Source of the DNA: Chalara sp. BL73
Lineage: Eukaryota > Ascomycota > Leotiomycetes > Helotiales
NCBI GenBank assembly: GCA_918026815.1
Contig: CAKJVC010000256.1
Coordinates: forward strand, 1 to 64,000
Direction of reading: 5' to 3'
Length of the DNA stretch: 64,000 nt
Positions within the stretch are counted from its first letter, which is position 1, and every line of letters starts with the position of its first letter. The position numbers and the translations under genes were made by a program. Shown here piece after piece: positions 1 to 11,711 of this stretch. The notes beneath the pieces were generated by a model. That model worked only from the letters and a program-made list of their open reading frames with translations, was not told the origin of the DNA and ran no database searches.

Positions 1-330
1 GGGGATACAATAGCGCACTTGCAATGCCGATCAATGGTGAGTCCCTTTGAGGCTGGGGCCACCATTGTTGTGGCTGAGTCGTTCTGCCTGTAAAACCATG
101 TTGGTCAAATTTATAAGATTCCAGGCTGTATCGCAAGTTAGCTCACTTGCGCTACAAAACATTTTCGCGAGAAGATAAGCAACGAGCAGTGTATGATGAC
201 ATCCCTACAACCAGCAGAATGGCGAAACGCCAGGCATGTCCCAGAAATGCCCCAGATGCCTGACCCAACAGACCGTGACGCGGTGTGAGCCTTCATTTGC
301 CTGCGCCTTGAGTGCGCTCTGCTCACATCG
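1..330. other. Upstream region of the cullin-SKP1 gene
   Basis: No gene recognised. Short open frames on both strands show no family motif. The stretch ends at the proposed ATG of the fusion gene and probably carries its promoter; no clear TATA box was identified. Confidence 0.4.
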
Positions 331-1938
331 ATGAATAGATGGCAATATATAGAAATCGGTCTCAATCGCATTATTTTTGAACCTGCCTGGGGTATTGATA
401 TTCAATCACTTGTAGGGCTGTATACGTAAGTTCGATTGTTAAGATCTTTAGCTCCCCACCGTAGATTCCATATAGTAACGTATAAAGGACTGTGCATAAT
501 TCCTGTGCATCACAGAGAGCGGCTGGAGCCCATCGCGGAAGTGCGTGTATGTGGAACTTCTTGCAAAACATTTTCAGATTCTTTGTTGACAGATGGACAG
601 ATACTGGAGCTCACCTGCTAGGCGAAGATCTTTATATATCTTTGACAAACTACCTTCACCAGTACCTTGATATCCTGAAACAACGTTTTAAATCACTCTG
701 TGGTCAATCTCTCTAGATTGCTATCTCGAAGAGTATGCCCAGTTTACTAACTCCGCCCAAATCATACACTACATATTCCGATACCTCAACCGCCACTGGA
801 TCAAGCGCGAAATTGATGAGGGAAAGTCAGTATACGACATTTACACCTTACACCTCATCCTCTGGCATAGCGAGTTCTTCCAGGAGATCTCATGCGACCT
901 GGTGAATGCGATTTCAGAGCTAGTGGAGAAGTACCACGATGGTAAGGTTATCGAGCATGGTAACAGCAAAGCTTTAATCGAGTTTGTTGTCTCGCTTGGG
1001 CTTGACGCCACAAATTCGCCCCAGACCATTTCAGATTCCTACGGAAGCATTCTTGAGATTCCCTTGCGTAAGGCCATAATATCCTCTTCCGAGATGAGAT
1101 TACCTCAATTCCATTACGAGGAATCTATTCCTAATTACAAAGATGAACCGGCTCGCACGGAGGTGGAAGAACGGCTCGTTACTCTTACGCTGTGCTCCAA
1201 ATTTACGCAGCCGCTCATTCATGCCTGCGACAATACTGGCATGGTCAAGTTGGTTACAAAAGACTTGGCTGTTGTCGAGGTTGGTAAGTAGCCACCAGAA
1301 ACGCCGTCCGGCTGTAGCTAGCCTCTAACGCTTATTTAGAACAAAATACTGCCGAGTGTTCTTTTGTTATCAAGCATCTGTGTGCATACTTTGGCAGGAA
1401 AATAATTGAAAATGAATTCATTGCTCTCCCAAACGTGAGCTGTCCTTGCCTCCCACACTAGGACACAGGTAGTCCTCAAGCTTATCACTCACAGGTAAAT
1501 GAGGCAACCCTTCGTCATGTCCTCAGGTGGTGTGATCACCACAAAGACGACCCCGATAACGCCTTCACCAATATTCGCACCAATATTGATGAATGGGACG
1601 AAAAATACATGCAGGTTGATCAAGAAGCTCTGCTAGATATCGTTCTTGTAAGTGTTTTCTTGTCTCGAAACACATGTTTACCCCCATGAGCTCCCCCACC
1701 CCGCTTCTTCCCTTTTTCTCTTCTCGTATTCTTTCCTTCGTGTTTTGTAAGGCTAAATTAAGTACGACAGGCCGCCAATTACCTAGACATTAAAGCACTC
1801 TTAAATTTGGGCTGTGGAGCTATTGCGAAAATGATAATGGAGTGCGATCCTGATGATATCCGGAAGACGTTCAACATTATTAATGACTTTACACCTGAGG
1901 AAGAGGAACAAATTCGTCGGGAAAATGATTGGGCATAA
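331..1938 (+). CDS. Cullin N-terminal half fused in frame to SKP1
   Basis: Proposed exons are 331-425, 488-544 (or to 540), 593 (or 601)-1283, 1340-1434, 1495-1647 and 1771-1938, giving about 408 aa. The N-terminal part reads as CUL1-type cullin: [12 protein letters not shown] near the start, then [50 protein letters not shown] and VSLGLD. It ends around EVEERL...LIHACDN, which matches the middle of the second cullin repeat. From the Met codon at 1241, in the same frame, SKP1 follows: [16 protein letters not shown], then [49 protein letters not shown] and [20 protein letters not shown], with a stop after ENDWA. In SCF ligases the cullin N-terminus binds SKP1, which carries F-box proteins. The RBX1-binding and neddylation parts of cullin are absent. 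One break exists: the frame shifts near 710. It can be bridged only by a 32-nt GT..AG segment (685-716), so this is either a very short intron or a one-base deletion that makes a pseudogene. Confidence 0.8.
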
Positions 1939-3606
1939 GGTCGGTAATAATTTAGTCGTCATCTTTGCGGACGATCTTGTGTGGGCTGCTGCAAGATTCC
2001 CATGTCTTATAATACCCCCTCGTTTCATGGAAGGCATTTGTTATGGGACTTCTCAGTGGAAATTGAACAATGTTAAATCCATCGCCTTATAATTTTTAGA
2101 ACTTCAATGATATTTCATTATATATATTGGTCTGGGTTACTAACGAGCACAGGTAGATCGCTTATATTGACTTCAACTCTAAATTTCTAGGCTGTGATGA
2201 GTAGGTTTCCCTGAGGGCTATCAGATTTACTACTATATGGTTATGAGCGGGGTATATGATTGAATATTTGCAGGCTGTTGAGCTACAGCCCTTGTATTTA
2301 TATCTGTATTTGGATCTATTGGTGAGAGTGCTAGTTTTCTAGTTGGGCATTCGTCGGTTCCTTTATTTCAAGATGAGCCACCCTACCAACGGAGGGCCGT
2401 GTTCCATGGAGAATTGAGGAGTTTGTTGGGTATAATGATTGTAGATATCGATGTGACATAAATTCGACTGGTAATATGATACTAGCAAACTGTTTATGCA
2501 ATTATTTGTGTTCTTCCTTGCATTGGAGATGGGCTCGTTCTTATGGGATATCTCCTTTCTAGACTTGGACTTGTTATAAGCTAAAATATGTTTAACCATA
2601 TAGTTAACTTTGATGCCGCACTATGGACCGGCCAATGAAAAGGTGGTATTAATGATGATTTGGAGGAGGATTTTTAAGAGGTAGATATGCAGCATGCACT
2701 TCGAGTCTGGTTAGATTCGGTATGTGATTATATTAACACGTATTGGATGCTCTGAGACAATAGTCCTTGGGATTTGCTGTGTTGTACGGATATTCGGTGT
2801 TTTCGGAGGGCTAGCTGAGTAACTTGATTGGCTCGTGGCTCCCTGGCAGTAGCGAGGATTTCCGAATCAAAACAAAAATAATCCATATCGCGGGTAAGTG
2901 CGTGTAACGGAACTGTCAAAGTAAAAGGCGGACAATGCATTTAAAGAGCCAAAGATGCAAGCAGGAATGGTGCACAACTTAAAGTAGAAAGGCCAGAGTG
3001 AGTAATTTGGGACCCATCCCGCAAGGCAGAATGTTAAAATGAGTGACATTTTCCAATCTACAATAAGGTTTACAACAGAGTGAATCAAAAGGTCTAACCT
3101 TAAGTGGCGTGTTTTTAATGACGCTTGATCGGGGCTGAGTCGATAGATTTGTTGTAAAAAGTGTGTTGTTGGAAAGTTGTTGGCTTTGTTTGCATATATT
3201 TTGTGTGTAATAGAATATGGGGTTAGAAAAGAATGAGTAGTAACCACGCAAAGGTATCCTGAAAATCTGTTCCAATATCTATCTACTTGTTGGATTGTCA
3301 GGAATATGCTTTACAAAATAATATTTACACATTAATAAAGGTCAAGGATCACGTTTATTCAACAGGAAAATTAGTATTTTCCTATATCATTTCAAGGGAG
3401 ATCCTCCATAAATAGAGCTTTGCGAATCATATAAACACAAGAGTGTATTAACATTATAATCTGCATCCACTCACAGAGCCCGCCACTAACAAATTCGGAG
3501 CAAAAAGATTGGATCGCGCTTGTGCTCAGCAGCATGCCCTTGTAATAACTAAAAACAACACAAAAATGCTTGATTGACTGCAAAACGCGCCGCCGAAACT
3601 TACGCT
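1939..3606. other. AT-rich spacer, no recognised gene
   Basis: About 1.7 kb of AT-rich sequence. The short frames on either strand (longest about 126 codons, minus) have no recognisable motifs and biased, low-complexity composition. No RNA gene or repeat was recognised. Confidence 0.4.
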
Positions 3607-6460
3607 ATTTATCTTCACAAAATGCCGTTGTTTTTTCTGCGATCCTCTATTTGATTTTTTTTGTAGCCTGAATAAGCTCTAGCAAGCAAGTGCCGAGAAG
3701 CTAATCGATCAGGGTGTTCTTTGGCCAACGTTTTTTTTCTATTGCAACCGCATTGTTTAGCAACGTGATCGCTTGCTTTGTTTGTCCATCATACAAGTAA
3801 GCTCTAGCAAGCTCATGCTCAGAGGCTAAGCGATCAGGATGCTCTTCAGGGAATTGACTTTTGTCCAACTGTAACATACTTCAAAATACCTAACAGCTTC
3901 CGTGATCCGTCCATCTACTAGCAGACATTGCCCAATCCGAAGCGCAAGCTCGTACTTTTCTTCTATATCAACATTTGTATTATTATAGAGCACAGCAGAA
4001 GCATGTGGGAGGTAATCTCTCCACAAGCTGTGATTTTCATATTCACTTGATGGAAACACCGCCTCCAGATGACAGATTGCTTTCTCCATCGTCTTTGTCG
4101 CAAGTCTTTCTTGTTCAATCCATATTCGCGTTGCTAATTGAACCAAGCTGTGCATATCAAAGGTCTCGTCACTTCGTTTAACTAAAAAAGAGAACCCTCG
4201 CAGCGTGCCGATTGCATTCATCATCTCTTCATTGGAACCTAACCTCGGTAGCAAAGATTGCGGTATGGCTTTTGGCTCGATGCAAGACCTAAATGATAGT
4301 AAGTCTGCAGCAGCGCTATCGCATTTTCGGATTTGTTCAAAAGATACGAGCCAGGTCGTTACTACGGCGTTCAGCGAGCCTTTATATCGCGTATTATCGG
4401 GAAACTGTCTGTTTAACAAACGTACCATATCTTGTTCTGTACCTCTTAACAATCCTAAGTATTCTGCAATCGAAATCTGGTTTCTGTTCAAATAAGCAGC
4501 CGCTTGCGTGATTGCCAAGGGAAGGTGAGTGAGCTCGCTGAGGAATTTCTTTGTTGACACGCTGTCGCGGAGCAGGTCCTTTCGAAATATCGACGTCTCC
4601 AATAAGCTTTCTGCCTCTTGTTGACTCATCTCATTCAACTCAACCATGCCGCTTACCTGAAAATCTACTGCTACATCGCGATACCGTGTAGTAAACAAAA
4701 TCAGGCCACTCTCGCTGTCCGGAATATAGTCAACAATGCCCACACGAGTGTCTGAAGTTCCCCGAAGCATGTCTACATCGTCGGCATTGTCCACAATGAG
4801 GAGCCATCGTCCGGCTTCCTCCGAGCTTAAGTATTGTTGAACTGATTGCATAAGATTGGCATTGTTTTCTCTGCGAATACAAAGCTTTTTTGCCATTTCC
4901 GTATATGTCTGTTCAAAACTCGCATGGCTTATTGCCGGCACCCAAAGATAGAGAAGTTCGGCTTGTTCTCTTTTACCCAGTACGCAAAATTTAGGGCGAT
5001 TTGCGTCTTACCAACTCCGCCTAGTCCTATAATAGCAACTTTTTGACACTCCTGTATAAAAAACATTCGTTTCAACGTGTCTAGTATCTTCTCTCGGCCG
5101 ATAAATCGTTTGTTCCTAGGGAGTGAGATGTGAAAGGAAGGCAGAACAGCACGTTCTTTATTAGTGTTAGCAGCCATTACACAGTACATTTCAGCTTCTC
5201 GTACACTAACTTTGAGATGCCCCGTCAGGTTCGCTTGCACTTGTTGCCGCTTGTGTCGCAGTAAGAGTTGTCGTGGGTCGCTCCTCTCGCGGCCCGTTTC
5301 TATCTTGATCAAGCTCCATACTGCGCATAAAGAGTCTGAGAACGCCAACGATGGCGCGATATCGTGGGTCTGTTCGATCGCTGCATCTTGCCATCTGCAT
5401 ATGATTTGCGTCGATGCTTTCGACCGTTTCGAGGGAACTCGGCAGATCAAGCTTTGAGGAAAAGTCGCCTACCACCTATTATCATGAATAGGTCAATACT
5501 AATCGAACAAGGTACAGCTCAGCTCCAATATCCTACCTTGTTATGCAGCCCTTTCATGCCCGATATTCCTCGTGCCTCCTGAAATGAATGGATTTTAATT
5601 CGAGAATGGTCTGCTATAGTCTTGAACTCTTCGTGGATATTGTCTAGAATCTCGCTGTGAACCTCAAGTGTCGTGATGATGCCTTTGTTCGAATCTTGCA
5701 GAGCTAGGCGGGCAAAATTGGACGCAATCTCGCCCCATGGGGCAGATCTACTCCCTCGATGCGGCGTGCCCAGAAACACGATGGATTTCGTGCGTGCACG
5801 GCAAGCATTCGATCGGCGGATTGCCTATGGCCGTATCAGCATCGGCTACCATGATTCTAAGATTGCTGCAACCCACGTCTTTGACGATAATGCCGCCAAG
5901 ACTGTGTACTACAAATATGATCGGATCCTAATGTTGTCAATCTAAGCATATTGCTAGGATACTGTAGCTGTTTATGCGCTTACTTCATTCTCGATTTCCC
6001 GCTCAACACGGACGGCCAGGTCCCGGCCATGCTGCGATACGCTGTTCTGGTTATTCGCCTGAAAAAGCCCACCGATCACGTCCGCATTATAGCCGTACGT
6101 CCATACCCTTGCCTTGGGGAGATCTTCTATAAGGAAATCTTCAGGCCAAAACACCTTGGCAGATTCGTCTACGCTTGTTTTGTTGTTGGTAGTCGAGGTT
6201 GACGACTTGTGCTTGAAGAAGGATATGATATTTCGTTTGCTTCGTTTCGCGGGTTCTGCATTGTTGCTAATCGCATCCTGGCTGTTGTCCTCCCACGTGT
6301 GTCTTGGATGTCCCCTCAAGCCATGTACGAAGAGGATGCTTGCATCAATTAGTTTGAGAGGATTTGCATTGGAATTGATCTCGCACTTAGCTCGGTACGG
6401 CCCGTCTCCAGCACTGTCAGTACTAGTAAGTTCCGTAAAGCCAATACGATGGATCAGCAT
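3607..6460 (-). pseudogene. NLR-like: alpha/beta hydrolase, NB-ARC, TPR (probable pseudogene)
   Basis: Reading on the minus strand from ATG 6460, the order is typical of fungal STAND proteins. A lipase/esterase-type alpha/beta-hydrolase domain comes first, with VHGLRGHPRHTW, VHSLGGIIVKD (serine elbow) and SIVFLGTPHRGS. A linker holds SIDANHMQMARC. The NB-ARC part has FIGREKILDTL, the P-loop GLGGVGKTQIAL, a Walker B-like WLLIVDNADD and LPLAITQAAAYL. The C-terminus has TPR units, EHPDRLASEHELARAYLYDG being the clearest. Introns at 5928-5983, 5825-5876 and 5476-5536 keep frame. The frame between 5330 and 5210 is unresolved (intron or indel). Clear one-base losses lie near 4945 (inside the conserved FW.VPA segment), near 3880 and in the A8/T8 run at 3731-3738. 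Such proteins act in non-self recognition or heterokaryon incompatibility; this copy would not give a full-length product unless these are sequence errors. Confidence 0.8.
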
Positions 6461-7342
6461 GTCTGAGCTAGCCCACTATGATAATAGTGGAGCCGCCATC
6501 GCAAGTGGGGAGGAAGCTTGAAACTCGACAGTGGAGATGAATGACGATAACCTTACTTATCGTCTTGACACAAGATGGCTAAATTTACCAAGGTTCTCAG
6601 CATTGGTGCCTGAGGCTGAAATGGACAACAGGCCAAATGTAGTTGGCATCATATCAGTGATGAAGGGGTACCTGAGGAATGGAGTTTGTAGCGCTTCTAG
6701 AACGGCTTGACTGACCAGGGGGTTGAGGTTGCGGAGAGGCGATTCCTGGTTGAGTAATCAGGAGGGAATCCAATACCATTTGTAAAGATGAGGCTACAAT
6801 CCTGTGATTACTCTGGTACCTGTGCAAGTCGGCCGAAAAGTATCCGGTAGTCATCTGGAGATGATCGGAAATTCTTTATCAGTCATGCATTATGGCTTGA
6901 CATGCACATAAGCCGGTTGGGTGAATTTGATTCTGCCATTATGTTCCACAAACTGGTTGATATCACCTTTGCTAGACGTTCCTTGAAGTTTGATTCGGCA
7001 CACAACACCAACTAATTTCGATGCATACACCCAAAAGACAGAAACCGTTCTGTTTCACCAATTGACAGAAGTCAATAGCAGAGGCTTGTACCCTGACTCC
7101 TAGCCATCTCATGATATCGTCGTCCAAAAGCTCTACCCGAAACAGGGGCCATGCCAAACTGAAGGAAACTAACCGATTTCGGCCCCCAGTTTTTTCTCAT
7201 CTTTCGCCCTTGACAGAGAGTCGAATTCTGTTACCCTCGAGGTAGCGTCCTCTCTCTCCTCTCTCAAAATAATAATCACAATCTGCCGCTATGTCAATGA
7301 ATAATCGAGAAATATCGCCCTGATATTCGTTCATTTGTCGAT
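6461..7342. other. Spacer upstream of the NLR-like gene
   Basis: It holds the likely promoter of the minus-strand NLR-like gene. Short minus-strand frames (6654-6854 and 6972-7157) carry no motif I recognise. Confidence 0.35.
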
Positions 7343-8044
7343 ATCTACAAAGACATCCACCAGTATCCTGGACTCTCATGTTTTGAGTCGCGCACGGCAT
7401 CTGTGGTGAAATTGGACTTGATGTCATGACTTGTATTGGAGGACATGGAGTGGCAGGTGTCTTGAGGAACGGACCTGGGAAGACTACCTCTCTTCGTGCT
7501 GAGCTGGATGCGTTGCTGATTGAAGAAAAGACTGGTTTGTCATACGCAAGCAAAGAATGAATGAGGGATGTGGCTGGCCGAGAACAACCAGTCATGCACG
7601 CCTGCGGCTACGATATCCGCACTGCGTGTGTTCCGGCTACTGTGCAACTGTTGCACTCAGCCGCGAAGGAATGGCCTGGTACCATCCTTGCAATCCTTCA
7701 GCCTAATGAAGAGATTCCTGGAGGAGCTCAAGCGATGATCGGCGATGGCCTTTACGAAATCTGTCCCGTTCCACACATCGTGCTTGCGCAACACGTTGGA
7801 ATGTCGAAGGCAGGTTTGGTCGCCGTGAGAACAGGACCCGTTTTACCAGCCTCTGATTACATTGATATATTAATCGTTAGTGAGGGCATTAGCTCGAATC
7901 CGCCAGAGTGCCCTGAGCCCGTGAGCCTCTGTAGTTACCTAATAACGAGGTTTCAAAGAATTGTGAGCAGCGAGATAGATAGCAGCGAGTTTGTAACACT
8001 GGTTTGCCGCGAGTTTCATGCCGACGAGCCAGGTGCTCTGGGTC
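7343..8044 (+). pseudogene. M20D amidohydrolase/aminoacylase relic
   Basis: The translation follows the M20D metallopeptidase family (amidohydrolases such as hippurate or IAA-amino-acid hydrolases). It shows IYKDIHQYPGLS, then after a frame change VLRNGPGKTTSLRAELDALL, EEKTGLSYASK, the metal-site region MHACGYDIRT, LQPNEEIPGGAQAMI and PHIVLAQHVG, ending near EFHADEPGAL. The family normally has HACGHDxHT; here both histidines of the second half are replaced (Tyr and Arg), which would remove metal ligands. A TGA interrupts the frame after YASKE (7558-7560), at least one frameshift lies near 7400, and the C-terminal third is missing. All this says a decayed, truncated copy. Confidence 0.8.
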
Positions 8045-9228
8045 TCGCCTATGGACACACCTGTGGAAGAGTTTTCAATTCTTGGAGGAACATCCCCAGT
8101 CCCTTTTGTGTATTGGAAGCTGGGAAGGACGGATCCTGCGAGAAGGGACGAAGCAGAGAAGAAAAAAAAGGGAATATCCTTGAATATCTTCCAACAAACC
8201 AACCTCCCGAGTCTGCGCCAGCAGCAGAACTTACCATCTCAACCGGGACGGAGGCGATGGCGTTGGCAACCTTGATATTTTTGTGATTTCTGCGCAACAG
8301 CGGAGATATCTTTCGATGCCCCCACAGCTGGCTAAAAGCGCTTTCTATTTTCTTTAACCGCGATGAGCACCGGGCGGGGGCTGAGGTCACCGATATTTAT
8401 ACCAATAGCTTGCTTTTCATTTCAACGATATAGTTAACTATAAATGACAAATTTTGTGCGCATAATGAACAAGTTTTCAAACGATATTCATATTTAAGCA
8501 AGATTTCGCTTTCTAAGTTATTGGGTGATGATCGTATTTTAAATTATGTTGTAGCTGAGACTTAGTTTATGATATTAATGTGAGTCTAATTACGCTTTAA
8601 AGTATAACTAGGTTTTGGTGGGGTTGGTTATTAGGCTCCATTTCTTATTTGTTGACTCATTCATTACGTCTTAGCCTAGGCTGTAACTGTGTTGTCTGTG
8701 TTTAGGTTGCTAGAATGGAAGGACATATGTATAGCTCCCGTACACACTCTTTTTTCTCTAGTATTCCTAGCACAGCCAGTCGCTATAATATCAGAGTTTG
8801 TTACTCACGTGTCGTTCAGTCTCTATGTGACCTCCGTTCCCAAGAGACTTCATTCGTGGAGGAGCAGATGAAACGCCTCAGATTGGTTACTTTATGCTGT
8901 TGTCGAGTTAAACTTGTGGCTGCAATTAGTGGAGGTGTAGTTCTCCTTTGAGTGCTGCGCCTTATGTCTTAAAGTGGCAAAGACGGATTGGTGTATTCGC
9001 AGAGGTTGCGTATTGTCTAGAAGAATAGCCCTTGTATTTATCTCATGCGCATCTAGATGACCAGGCAACAAAGGAACATCTCATACTGTTCCTATGACAT
9101 GTAGTTGAACGTTTTTGTTGTTTTTTCAGAAGTTGACAACTCAGGCGGCATATACCTGCTCAGGCCTATTGAGTGAGAGAAGTATAGCCGAGTCCTGAAT
9201 AGTTCATACACCGAAACAGGTCCAACGT
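8045..9228. other. AT-rich spacer, no recognised gene
   Basis: No coding signal, RNA gene or repeat recognised. The sequence is increasingly AT-rich from 8400 and contains only short unremarkable frames. Confidence 0.4.
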
Positions 9229-10059
9229 CTACCATTCCCGCAACTCCCCATCCCCCGTATCAACAATACTATCGTTAGCCCAGTACCCTCCACTCACGTC
9301 GCCAATGTCTCCAATCGCTAATTTCACAGGTATCTTCGCACCCTCCATCGGATCCTTCCCGAAATCCCCACCCAGTCTCCCCATATCAGTCTTGTTCCAT
9401 CCAGGACAACAACAATTGATAAGTGTACCAGGATATTGTCTTGAAAGAACAGCCGTGAGTGCATTGACACAGGACTTGCTCACATTGTAACTCCCCTTGA
9501 CGTGGTTCCAACCGGATTCCTCCTCCGTACCGGCCTTGACAGACCGTAAATAGATGTCTGCAAGATTGTCAAGGCCGGTTAGCGTCAACGAGGAAGAGCT
9601 AAATTGCGCTTGAATATCCTTGGAGTATGTGCTAAGTTTGGAGGAACCGGACGCTGTAACATTGACGATTCTCGATCCCCTATTCTCGGCCATTCCCCCT
9701 ATATTTAGGAATAGCTCACACATGTTCCTCGTAGCCCTATAGTTCACCTCAAAAGTCTTGACAGCGTTCTCGTAATTGTACTCCTGATCGAGAGCGACAG
9801 CGGCGTTATTGATCAGAATATCCACCGGCGAATTGATCTTTGAGATGAGGCTTTGGATGGATGAAGTTGAGGTGATATCAAGTTGCTCAAAGTGGACGAG
9901 GTTGTTGTGGAGTGGCTTGATGTCTAGGGAGACCGACTCCCGAGATGTGGCGTAGATTGTAAGGGGTGGGTAGTGGGAAGTTTGGGCAAGAAGACGACAT
10001 ATTGCTTGGCCAAGTCCACGATTTGAGCCCGTTACTATTATGACCATGTTTTTATCCAT
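9229..10059 (-). CDS. Short-chain dehydrogenase, carbonyl reductase-like
   Basis: A single intact exon of 276 aa. The N-terminal cofactor motif is TGSNRGLGQAI (residues about 10-20). NNAA follows the fourth beta strand, and the catalytic pair is in YNVSK (about residue 191), with CCPGWNKTDMG downstream. The length, the CPGW motif and the long insertion between the NNAA and YxxxK motifs fit the carbonyl reductase 1 (CBR1)-like SDR group, which reduces carbonyls with NADPH in the cytosol. No signal peptide or membrane segment is seen. It stands alone between decayed genes, with no partner suggesting a pathway. It is the only clearly intact gene between 2 and 15.7 kb. Confidence 0.9.
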   Translation of the reverse strand: MDKNMVIIVTGSNRGLGQAICRLLAQTSHYPPLTIYATSRESVSLDIKPLHNNLVHFEQLDITSTSSIQSLISKINSPVDILINNAAVALDQEYNYENAVKTFEVNYRATRNMCELFLNIGGMAENRGSRIVNVTASGSSKLSTYSKDIQAQFSSSSLTLTGLDNLADIYLRSVKAGTEEESGWNHVKGSYNVSKSCVNALTAVLSRQYPGTLINCCCPGWNKTDMGRLGGDFGKDPMEGAKIPVKLAIGDIGDVSGGYWANDSIVDTGDGELREW

Positions 10060-11030
10060 TTCAAGGAGTGACCGTGTAAGCGTAGTATGGTTGGGATCTG
10101 ACGTAGGCCGTAGTGAGGGATGCTTGTTAGAGATTTTGCTTAATCACAGAAGATTGAAACGCCTGCATTTCTTGGGAATGCCCCTGTACAAGTCTTTAAA
10201 TGGTACTGAAATAGAGGAGCTAGAGAGCGATGCTGACAAAGCCATTCCAAATATGTTGCCCAATTAGGCACGGCGAGATAGCTGACTTCCCGCATGGATC
10301 CTACATGTGGGTCTCTCGCCGCACTGAAATGGGCAACTACGTTCGGTGGTTTGATCTGGGTGAGATATTTTACGCAGCGAATGGGAACAACTATAAAACA
10401 GCACAAGCGCGCGGCTAAAGAACGGAAACCATTTTGCTAGAGAAGGTCGCTTGGAGGTCTCCTGGTGAGATTTAGGAATTGCTCCCTCCATTTTGCTGCG
10501 CGAAGCATACTGGTAGCTGGACTAAGCAAAGCTTTCAGCTGGCCGTCATTGCGTTTTCTCGAAATAAGTATTACAAAGCGGAATTGGCTCGAGATCGTAT
10601 TCAAGCGGCTAGGTTCCCTTGGGCTATCGGTGATACTGACGGAAGCGGAGCAGCTCCTCGACCTGGCTCAATTAAACCTTGAAGAAGCACCTATGTCTAG
10701 GAATGCGAGGAAGCTAGACGAAGTTGAATTGTTGGAAATTGTCAGAATATGGTCGAGGTAAAGTACGCGAATTTTCGTCTCGATTGTAGAGAGAGCGAAA
10801 GGCATGCTATCCATATGGCGAGCCTATGATTGTCTCAAAAATTCCAGGTACGTTGTTACTTCTGGCCTAATATTTTTCGATCACACCGCGTTTTGCTTAA
10901 ATTTTCCAGTAATATGACATCCAAATAGACCATCCACCAAAAGATTATTGCCCTGAGGTTCGGGATCTATTTTCTACTTGATTGGCTTGATCCGAAGCAG
11001 ACTCGTCCACCAGCTCTCGAAGATACTGTC
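10060..11030 (+). other. Unassigned stretch with possible gene relic
   Basis: No family could be named. On the plus strand a frame at 10465-10761 is followed by fragments such as IDHPPKDYCPEVRDLF and, one frame away, LLDWLDPKQTRPPALEDTV (about 10975-11030). The last resembles the C-terminal lobe end of some kinases, but it is interrupted by stops and is only suggestive. Confidence 0.25.
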
Positions 11031-11711
11031 TCAAAAGCACATAATCACGCTTAAGCTTGTAAATGGAACTAGCGTAGCTGCTAGTACCCAGACGCTTAGA
11101 ACACTGGTTCCAAATTCTTTAAGGTTGGCTCCAAAAAGTGATGTAGTGAAAGAAAATGGCAGGAAGAAGAAAGCGAGTGGTGTTAACCTATGTATGCTAT
11201 CTGCTTTGAGAATGGCACTGTAGGACTCTTCCGGCATAACTACATTAGAAATAAAGTCCACCCCTTCAAGTTTTTGTGCTACCAGATTGTGGCCGACAGG
11301 CCGGGTGCTTGAAATCTCCAACTAACAGTGCTCGAATCCGGCGCGTTTCACAGGGACGATCAGTTGTCAATGGCTGCAGCAACCAATGTCGTCCTGAAAA
11401 AAAGCTCAAATACCTTCAACATGTTGAATATGATTTCTTATTAGCTCTCTGCTATGATTCGGGTCTTTTAAGGTAAGGGTTTCTCTTCCCTCATAATTAT
11501 CTATGCATTCATTGACTTTATTTCCGATCAAATTTAAGAACTGAGCTTCGCTACTGACAGAGGAGAAGAATAGCTCACTGAGTGCGTAAAGAGGATCAAT
11601 GCTAGTAATCTGTGGATATAAAGTGTGCCATCCTGCTCTGGAAAATGAGAGGTACTCTGGGGGCCGGGGCCGATGTATCATGTAGTCGGGGGCGTGAGAA
11701 AGATACCGCAT
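11031..11711 (-). pseudogene. CorA-like membrane protein relic
   Basis: On the minus strand, 11711-11406 encodes a segment with YALSELFFSSVSSEAQFLNL, typical of the alpha-helical domain of fungal CorA-like (Mg2+ transporter-type) proteins. The segment 11321-11031 gives the C-terminus: ESYSAILKADSIHRLTPLAF followed by two hydrophobic helices separated by SLFGANLKEFG, the counterpart of the GMN-type loop region. The two pieces lie in the order expected of one gene, but the roughly 85 bp between them contain stops in the expected frame and no convincing intron. The N-terminal cytosolic domain was not found intact upstream (11712-12790). I take it for a decayed copy. Confidence 0.65.

Noticed and set aside
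481..487. TAA stop in the cullin frame near 481
   Set aside because: It lies inside the inferred intron 426-487, whose removal joins LYT to [11 protein letters not shown] in phase.
5825..5983. Stops between the hydrolase motifs of the NLR-like gene as evidence of decay
   Set aside because: They fall in two introns (5928-5983 and 5825-5876) that restore VHSLGG and FLGTPHRG in phase; only the later frameshifts count.
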